Assembly: GCF_002102155.1 (NCBI RefSeq)
Contig: NZ_LQOU01000048.1
Location: 1 to 61,701 of the forward strand
Direction: 5' to 3'
Origin: Mycobacterium europaeum
Lineage (GTDB): Bacteria; Actinomycetota; Actinomycetes; Mycobacteriales; Mycobacteriaceae
DNA: 61,701 nt
The notes under the pieces were generated by a model. It made no database searches, was not told the DNA's origin, and saw only the letters and a program-made list of their open reading frames with translations. Each line of letters opens with the position of its first letter. The first letter of the stretch is position 1. The translations under genes were made by a program, and so were the position numbers. Of this stretch, positions 56,058 to 61,701 are shown in pieces.

Positions 56058-57541
56058 GCGACCTCCTGTGGTGGCCATTGGTTAACCGGATGCTCGAGGG
56101 TGGTCCAAAGGTATTGGGTGGCGTAGGAGCGCCAGGGGCGCCAGCGGGCGGCGTGGGTGGCCAGCGCCCCTTCGCCAGTCGGCAAGCCCAGCTGCCTGGC
56201 GGCCGAGCGAAGGCCAAGGTCGGTGGCGGGGAAGGCATCCGGGTCGCCGAGGCCGCGCATGGCAATCACCTCTGCGGTCCAGGGGCCTACCCCGGGCAGA
56301 TCCAGCAATTGCCTGCGGGCGGCTTCCCAGTCGCTTCCGCTGTCGAGAACGATACGGCCGTCGGCGAGGCCGGCGACCAATGCGCTCAGGGTCCGTTGGC
56401 GGGCTTTGGGGACCGCCAAGTGGACGGGGTCGATCTCGGCGAGCTGCTCCACCGACGGGAAGGTATGCGTCAATCCGCCGTCCGGGTCCGCGATCGGCTG
56501 CCCGTAGGCGGCGACCAGGCGGCCGGCGTGCGTGCTCGCCGCTTTGGTCGAGACCTGTTGGCCCAGAACCGCGCGCACGGCCAGCTCGGCCTCGTCGACG
56601 GTGCGGGGAACGCGTTGTCCGGGCGCCTTCACGACCGCGGGACGCAGTCCGGGGTCACCGGCGAGCGCCTCGTCCACCGCTTCGGGATCGGCGTCGAGAT
56701 CGAGCAGCCGCCGGCAGCGGGCGATCGCCGTCGTGAGGTCGCGAAAGTCGTCGAGCGCGAGCAGGCAGCGGACGTGATCGACGGCCGGTGTCAGGGTGAC
56801 GACGGCGCTGCCGATCGGTAGGCGCAGGGTGCGTCGATAGGTGCCATCGCGAACTTCCTCGCACCCGGGCACCGTGCTGGCGGCCAAGTGGCCGAAGACC
56901 CCTTGGTAGGCGAACGGGGTGCGAACCGGCAGGCGAAGGCACACCGTTCCCGCCGACGCGGCGCCCGACCCGGACCTGGCCGCCGCCAGCCGGCGCAGTT
57001 CCGTCGGCGTGTTCTCGAAGACCAGGCGCACGGTGTCGTTGAACTGGCGGATGCTGGAGAACCCCGACGCGAACGCAACATCGCCGAACGGCAGGGTTGT
57101 GGTCTCGATCAGCAGGCGGGCGGTTTGCGCGCGCTGGGCCCGGGCCAGCGCGAGTGGCCCGGCGCCCACTTCTGCCTGCAGCAGCCGCTCCAGCTGGCGA
57201 GTCGTGTAGCCGAGGTGGGCCGCCAAGCCGCCGACACCCTCGCGGTCCACCGTGCCGTCGGCGATGAGGCGCATCGTCCGTGCGACCGCGTCGCCGCGCA
57301 CATTCCATTCCGGCGATCCCGGCGACGCGTCGGGGCGGCACCGTTTGCACGCCCGGAACCCGGCCCGCTGAGCAGCGGCGGCGGTTGGGTAGAACCGCAC
57401 GTTGCGGGCGAACGGCGGCCGCACCGGGCAGCTGGGGCGGCAATAGATGCGGGTGGTCAGGACCGCCGTGACGAACCAGCCGTCGAACCGGGGGTCCTTG
57501 GACTGGACGGCGCGGTAGCAACGCTCGAAGTCGTCGTGCAC
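56054..57541 (-). CDS. alkA: AdaA-AlkA fusion: alkylation-response regulator / DNA-3-methyladenine glycosylase
   Basis: 495 residues from the GTG at 57541 (VHDDFERCYRAVQSKDPRF); the frame is open further upstream, but the length matches the M. tuberculosis protein from here. The Ada N-domain has the zinc cysteines in YCRPSCPV and FRACKRCRPD. Then an AraC-type HTH (DREGVGGLAAHLGYTTRQLE), then the AlkA glycosylase with helix-hairpin-helix LLDLPGVGPWTAE and catalytic Asp in FPATDLGLR. It senses methylphosphotriesters, activates repair genes and excises alkylated bases. Confidence 0.94.
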   Translation of the reverse strand: MHDDFERCYRAVQSKDPRFDGWFVTAVLTTRIYCRPSCPVRPPFARNVRFYPTAAAAQRAGFRACKRCRPDASPGSPEWNVRGDAVARTMRLIADGTVDREGVGGLAAHLGYTTRQLERLLQAEVGAGPLALARAQRAQTARLLIETTTLPFGDVAFASGFSSIRQFNDTVRLVFENTPTELRRLAAARSGSGAASAGTVCLRLPVRTPFAYQGVFGHLAASTVPGCEEVRDGTYRRTLRLPIGSAVVTLTPAVDHVRCLLALDDFRDLTTAIARCRRLLDLDADPEAVDEALAGDPGLRPAVVKAPGQRVPRTVDEAELAVRAVLGQQVSTKAASTHAGRLVAAYGQPIADPDGGLTHTFPSVEQLAEIDPVHLAVPKARQRTLSALVAGLADGRIVLDSGSDWEAARRQLLDLPGVGPWTAEVIAMRGLGDPDAFPATDLGLRSAARQLGLPTGEGALATHAARWRPWRSYATQYLWTTLEHPVNQWPPQEVA

Positions 57542-57845
57542 GCTTCCAGACTTACACCCACCCACCGACAAAACTGGCGGAAAAACGACATGGCAGTGGG
57601 CGTGCGACCGCCGCGGTCTCAGCCGAGGGGAAATCGTTTCGGCGATTGCCGCAGTTTGCGGCCGGGAAAGTTGCAGGTGTCTTAGGCCGGCTATATGTTT
57701 CGCTCTATGCGAAGTTGCCTCGGCGCATGAGCCGGTTCGCACTGCAGGCTCGGCCACGGCTCCTGCGGTCGGGCGAGCTGGCGCCCTCAGCGGTGTTCGA
57801 CATCGGCTGGGTTTTGTTCGCTGGCGGCTGTTCGCGCTGACGCTC
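57542..57845. other. intergenic region between alkA and the LuxR-type regulator
   Basis: 304 bases between divergent genes. It holds one promoter candidate for the rightward gene (see next entry). A 64-codon open frame at 57646-57840 starts with TTG, has no recognisable domain or ribosome site, and I do not call it. A promoter for alkA must also lie here, but I could not define it. Confidence 0.4.
57671..57699 (+). promoter_or_regulatory. predicted promoter of the LuxR-type regulator
   Basis: TTGCAG (57671-57676), 17 bases, TATGTT (57694-57699, TANNNT type). It would give a leader of about 140 bases before the ATG at 57846. Confidence 0.35.
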
Positions 57846-60617
57846 ATGGACGGGCCACTGCTACCGGGGAGTCGTGCTGCGGAGGCCGAAGACGTCTCCG
57901 ACTTCCTCACTACCTGCTCCACAAGGCCGGCATGCTTGCTTTTGGAGGGCGAGGCCGGTATCGGCAAAACCACCCTGTGGTTGGCCGCAATCGAGCAGGC
58001 CCGGGCACGAGGCATGCATGTGCTCACCGCGCGCGCTGCGGCGACCGAATCGGTGACGGCTTACATTTCCTTGACGGACCTGTTTTCGGGGATCCCGGAA
58101 GAAGTCCTTGACGCGCTCCCAGCACCGCAACGCATGGCTGTCGACCGAATGCTGTTGCAGGTCAGCGACGATGGGCAGACAACCGACCAGCGTGCGATTG
58201 CGGCGGCGTTCCTTTCGTTAATCGAGATTCTGTCGGATCGCGCACCCGTCCTGGTGGCCATTGACGACCTCCAATGGCTGGACCCTTCGAGTGCTCGCAT
58301 CATCGCGTTCGCGGCACGACGGTTCTCAGGACCGGTCGGGCTGCTCGCGACCGTGCGCACCGGGGACGGTGACGATGTGTCGTGGTTCCAGTTCGAAAAC
58401 CCAAATGGGATAACGCGAATTGCGCTCAAACCCTTGACCATCGCTGGGCTACATCAAGTCATCACAGCGCGGTTGGGTCGCTCGGTTTCAAGACATGCCA
58501 TGCTGCGGATCCACGATGCGTCTGGCGGCAATCCGTTTTACGCCCTCGAATTGGCGCGCACAATACCCGAGGGCCAAACGGGTATCGAGATGACTCTGCC
58601 GACGACGTTGGCTGGGGTAGTGACCTCCAAAATTGGAGTGCTCGATGACGGACTTCGCGAAATACTGCTTGCCGCAGCATGTCTGGCTGAACCGACGGTA
58701 GATGTCGTGTCGAAGGCGACGGGGTGGGCCGTCGATGAGTGCGTTCAGCGACTGCTCGTTGCAGAGGAGCGCGGCATCGTCACGATCGACCGTAACCGGC
58801 TGAGGTTCACGCACCCGCTGCTCACCGCCGCGGTTTACACCGCTGCCCCGCCCGCGCAACGGCGCGACGTGCACAGGCGCCTGGCGGCGCTGGTTGACCA
58901 CCCGGAATTGCGCGCTCGCCACCTGGCACTGGCCGCCACCCACGGTGACGCGGCGACGTTGGAGGCCCTCGATGCGGCGGCCGAGTTGGCGAGCCGGCGC
59001 GGGGCGCCAGCGGCCGCCGCCGAGTTCATGGAATTAGCCAATGAGCTCGGTGCCGGCAGCCCGGAACGTCAGATTCGTTGCGGAGCGTTTCATTTCAGTG
59101 CTGGCGATGCCGCGCGCGCACGCGAAGTCCTCGACGAAGTGCTCAGGAATTCAGCACCCGTGGAGGTGCACGCTGAGGCCCTCAGCTTGCTGGGATTGTG
59201 GGCATTGCTTGACGGCAGTTCCCGGGACGCCGCCAGGTTGCTGCAGCGAGCGGCGGACGCTGCCGCCGGGGATAACGGGTTGCTCGGTCGGATACTCGTG
59301 TCGTTGTCCTTCGCACGGATCAACATCCACGAGTTCGACGCCGCAGTTCATGCGGCCAACGAGGCGGTCAACAGAGCGGTCCGTCTAGACGACCGCCAGG
59401 TGCTCAGCCAAGCGCTGAGCATGCAAGTGCTGGTGCACTTCTTGGTCGGTGAGGGGTTCGACGAGACAACTTTGCGAACCGCGATGCTGCTCGACGACGG
59501 CCAAGAGCCGTCGTCAGCCATGTTGTGGCCCACGCTCCAGCGCGCCGCACTGCTCGTCGGGACGGGAAAACTTGACGATGGGCGGCGAGAACTCAGGGTC
59601 ATCAGACAGCGCTACATCGAACGTGGTGCGGACAGCGAAATGATGGTCGATGCTTTCCACGGCGCACTCAACGAGATATGGCGCGGCGACTTCGCGGAAG
59701 CATCGCTCATCGGTGAAGATGCCCTGCAGCGTGCGCGTCTTCTCGATGAGGACCTCCCGTTGGCGGTGGCACTGATGATCCAGGCCATGGTGGCCGCCTA
59801 TGCGGGCGACGAGCCCATCGCTCGCCGTGACGCCACGGACGCGCTGATGGCGGCTCGGCGGTGCGACTCACCTGCACTAGTTACCGTGTGGCCGACGACC
59901 ACACTTGGCTTTCTTGAAGTTTCCCTCGGCAACTACGAGGCTGCGCTGCAAGTACTGTCACCGCTGGTAGCCGCATTCGAGGAGCACCCGCGGGCCACGG
60001 AGATCTTCGTCACCCCTTTCCTGCCCGACGCCGCTGAAGCCCTCATTCACCTCGGCCGGTTTGACGAGGCCGACAGCCTGATCGAGGTTCTGGAGGCGAA
60101 CGGCCGCCGGTTGGATCGGCCCTGGATGCTGGCGTTGGGTGCGCGTTGTCGGGCGATGCTCCTGGCCGGGAGACGAGATCTGGGAGCGGCGCTGGTGGCT
60201 GCTCAAGGTGCCATGGCCGAGCATGAGCGGCTACCGATGCCGTTCGAGCGGGCCCGGACGCAATTGCTGCTCGGTGAAATCTTGCGGAGACAGCGTAGCC
60301 GCGAGAAGGCCGCCGCGGCGATGCGCGCGGCCGCGGCGACATTCGAAGAACTCGGCACACCCCTTTGGGAGCGACGTGCGCGAACCTCTCTGGAACGCAT
60401 CAACTTCGGTCGAGCTGATTCGAAGGTGCTGACGTCAGCGGAGCAGCGGATCGCCGACTTAGCGGCAGCCGGGAAGACGAACCACGACATCGCCGCTGCA
60501 CTGTTCATCAGCCCCAAGACCGTCGAGGTGCACCTCTCGAGGATTTATCGCAAGCTCGGCATCCGGTCCCGCGCAGAGCTCGGCCGTCGCCTGGACCGAC
60601 TGGAAAGCGACGCGTGA
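57846..60617 (+). CDS. LuxR-family regulator with N-terminal AAA/NTPase domain (LAL/MalT-like)
   Basis: 923 residues. The N-terminal ATPase has Walker A GEAGIGKTT (35-43) and Walker B VLVAIDDLQWLD (135-146). A middle alpha-helical region (about 330-850) of TPR-like arrays follows, typical of signal-sensing STAND-type regulators. The C-terminus is a LuxR/NarL helix-turn-helix: LTSAEQRIADLAAAGKTNHD then IAAALFISPKTVEVHLSRIY. It is a large ATP-dependent transcription activator; the ligand and targets are unknown. M. tuberculosis has adenylate cyclase genes at this position instead, as I recall. The secreted-protein gene downstream converges on it and is not part of an operon. Confidence 0.9.
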   Translation: MDGPLLPGSRAAEAEDVSDFLTTCSTRPACLLLEGEAGIGKTTLWLAAIEQARARGMHVLTARAAATESVTAYISLTDLFSGIPEEVLDALPAPQRMAVDRMLLQVSDDGQTTDQRAIAAAFLSLIEILSDRAPVLVAIDDLQWLDPSSARIIAFAARRFSGPVGLLATVRTGDGDDVSWFQFENPNGITRIALKPLTIAGLHQVITARLGRSVSRHAMLRIHDASGGNPFYALELARTIPEGQTGIEMTLPTTLAGVVTSKIGVLDDGLREILLAAACLAEPTVDVVSKATGWAVDECVQRLLVAEERGIVTIDRNRLRFTHPLLTAAVYTAAPPAQRRDVHRRLAALVDHPELRARHLALAATHGDAATLEALDAAAELASRRGAPAAAAEFMELANELGAGSPERQIRCGAFHFSAGDAARAREVLDEVLRNSAPVEVHAEALSLLGLWALLDGSSRDAARLLQRAADAAAGDNGLLGRILVSLSFARINIHEFDAAVHAANEAVNRAVRLDDRQVLSQALSMQVLVHFLVGEGFDETTLRTAMLLDDGQEPSSAMLWPTLQRAALLVGTGKLDDGRRELRVIRQRYIERGADSEMMVDAFHGALNEIWRGDFAEASLIGEDALQRARLLDEDLPLAVALMIQAMVAAYAGDEPIARRDATDALMAARRCDSPALVTVWPTTTLGFLEVSLGNYEAALQVLSPLVAAFEEHPRATEIFVTPFLPDAAEALIHLGRFDEADSLIEVLEANGRRLDRPWMLALGARCRAMLLAGRRDLGAALVAAQGAMAEHERLPMPFERARTQLLLGEILRRQRSREKAAAAMRAAAATFEELGTPLWERRARTSLERINFGRADSKVLTSAEQRIADLAAAGKTNHDIAAALFISPKTVEVHLSRIYRKLGIRSRAELGRRLDRLESDA

Positions 60618-60729
60618 ACAACGGCTCTGGTTCACCAAATATGTTCTGACAGTGTATTTTTGGCGCGATATATAAAGTTCGGCCGCCGGCCGCTGCCCGG
60701 TGCGTTACCCGCACATCGCTAAGACGGAC

Positions 60730-61476
60730 TTAGGGAATTTGGTAGGCACAGCGTCCCGGTTTGTGCTCCGTGAGGTGAACGGCTTGGCCGTCTACCAGGA
60801 TCGCGCAGTCGTGAGTACCGTTGTGGTCCGTGTAATTCAAGGCCAGAAACTTGGTTCCGGTAACCCGCACCGTCTGCGACCACGGCGTCGACACCCATGT
60901 GGTGGTGCTGGCTGGATACACCGGCGTGCCGGGATCGGGAATGGCCGAGAAGACATCACCCGCTCCCAGGACCTGGTAGGTCACCGTGTGCTCCCCGGAC
61001 GCGGTCGAGTTCGTCTGTGGCTTCAGTCCGCCAGTGGCACCGATACCGGCGTTGGCGTTCTCCTGCCAGGTTTCGGCGCGCCTCTGCGGGCTGACACACA
61101 CCGCATCGCCGTCGTACGCTTCCCGCCAGACCAAGCCGGAAACGCATGTCTTCGGCCCGCTTGCGCCTCCACCTGCGTAGCCTTGGCCGGCGGCTGCGGC
61201 CGCATTCTCGGTTTGGACTTCCGAGGCGACCGCTGGTGATACGCAAACGTTGTCACCGGGTCGTGCTTGACGTGGAACCTGTCCGTTGGCGTCACCGGGA
61301 ATGCATCCGCCATTCGCAGAAGCGGCGGGGATCGTGAAGCCGAAAAGGACAACGGCCGCCGCGAGCAACGGCACGGATATTCCGACCGCGCGCCGGTCCT
61401 TCCGTCGTGCGGCTCGCTCCGGCCCGCGACCGGGTTCGTCTACGGACTTGGTCTCTGGTGCCGAATCACAAGACAT
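60730..61476 (-). CDS. secreted protein with duplicated GDxVCVSP motif and MmpS-like C-terminus
   Basis: 248 residues. A basic N-terminal tail (AARRKDRRA) precedes a membrane/signal segment (VGISVPLLAAAVVLFGFTIP, 31-50) with an AASA cleavage-like site. Residues 58-97 and 111-144 are two copies of a module with Cys, then GDxVCVSPxxxxxxxxEN (RPGDNVCVSPAVASEVQTEN and YDGDAVCVSPQRRAETWQEN). Residues about 163-248 (HTVTYQVLGAGDVFSAIPDP onward) resemble the extracellular domain of MmpS proteins, including PWSQTVRVTGT and HDCAILVDGQAVH. MmpS partners MmpL lipid transporters, but no mmpL gene is in the window. Function unknown; it should be exported or membrane-anchored. Confidence 0.75.
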   Translation of the reverse strand: MSCDSAPETKSVDEPGRGPERAARRKDRRAVGISVPLLAAAVVLFGFTIPAASANGGCIPGDANGQVPRQARPGDNVCVSPAVASEVQTENAAAAAGQGYAGGGASGPKTCVSGLVWREAYDGDAVCVSPQRRAETWQENANAGIGATGGLKPQTNSTASGEHTVTYQVLGAGDVFSAIPDPGTPVYPASTTTWVSTPWSQTVRVTGTKFLALNYTDHNGTHDCAILVDGQAVHLTEHKPGRCAYQIP

Positions 61477-61701
61477 CAGAACAACTCCTGTCGCCGCCTA
61501 CGCTCTGTTCGCGCCTCAAAGCTAAAGCCGGCGGGGTCCGCGATGGAATACGGAGTTTCCCTATAAGTTCGATGGCCGAACGCCGAAGTGATAGTGCTTT
61601 CCTGATGTGTGGCCGGCCAGTGCACTGAAACGCCCTGGAAATCCCGGAGGCTCCTGACCTTGGAAACGAGGATGCAGGTATGCCCACGGAATCGTCGTCG
61701 G
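61477..61701. other. right-edge region without a confirmed gene
   Basis: 225 bases upstream of the secreted-protein gene. An ATG at 61680 (MPTESSS), preceded by a weak AGG, could start a rightward gene that leaves the window after seven codons; this cannot be judged. Short open frames on both strands here show no recognisable domain. Confidence 0.25.

Noticed and set aside
57646..57840. A 64-codon frame between alkA and the LuxR-type gene
   Set aside because: TTG start, no ribosome site, no recognisable family; more likely promoter region.
60614..60635. GTGAAC/GTTCAC hairpin over the stop of the LuxR-type gene, and a GC palindrome at 60680-60692
   Set aside because: Short stems, a long loop and no T-run; possible but not supported as terminators.
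61680..61701. Possible start of a rightward gene (MPTESSS)
   Set aside because: Only seven codons are inside the window; noted within the edge region but not called as a gene.

Overview
The window is a chromosomal segment of a slow-growing Mycobacterium. The evidence is the gene order (oppBCDA, carbonic anhydrase, cysDN, argS-lysA-thrACB, rho-rpmE-prfA-prmC, wecA, atpBEFHAGDC, murA, a single rRNA operon, ogt, alkA), which follows the M. tuberculosis Rv1277-Rv1317c backbone as I remember it. The proteins are clearly mycobacterial: a b-delta fusion ATP synthase subunit, MurA with Asp117, and AtpA with a Lys-rich tail. The 16S gene carries the short form of helix 18 in an otherwise slow-grower-like sequence, which suggests the M. 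simiae group; that assignment is an inference.

Layout. 1-5.6 kb: the end of a 13E12/DUF222 gene, an SbcD/SbcC-like nuclease-ATPase pair and an alpha/beta hydrolase. 5.6-11 kb: the Opp oligopeptide importer on the minus strand. 11.2-15.2 kb: carbonic anhydrase, the sulfate-activation genes cysD and cysNC, and an Rrf2 regulator. 15.2-23 kb: an accessory stretch with two VOC proteins, a luciferase-like oxidoreductase, a potassium channel-TrkA protein, a TPR protein, a NUDIX hydrolase, a secreted M15-like peptidase, a Ddn-like protein, a possible KaiB remnant and a hydrolase.

23.06-26.21 kb looks like a relic genomic island. It lies between tRNA-Arg(CCG) and a decayed 37-bp copy of the tRNA 3' end, in the classical geometry. 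It holds a decayed tyrosine integrase (catalytic Arg and Tyr both lost), a condensation-domain/GNAT fusion protein and an alpha/beta hydrolase. I consider this the most unusual unit in the window.

26.4-48 kb is housekeeping: arginyl-tRNA synthetase with the lysine/threonine pathway in one tightly packed operon, Rho, ribosomal protein L31, RF1 and its methylase, threonylcarbamoyl-AMP synthase, WecA and the complete F1Fo ATP synthase. 48-55.5 kb holds a cobalamin adenosyltransferase, murA and the 16S-23S-5S operon, with two tandem promoters, RNase III-type processing stems and a strong terminator. 55.5-57.5 kb encodes the alkylation repair pair Ogt and AdaA-AlkA. The last 4 kb has a large LuxR-family ATPase regulator and, converging on it, a secreted protein with a duplicated cysteine motif and an MmpS-like C-terminus.

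Regulatory signals readable in the sequence include leaderless-type promoters (murA, argS, the NUDIX and Rrf2 genes), a canonical promoter before cysD preceded by four tandem 14-bp repeats, a hairpin plus a strong ribosome site before atpE, and terminator hairpins after cysNC, rho, rpmE and rrf.
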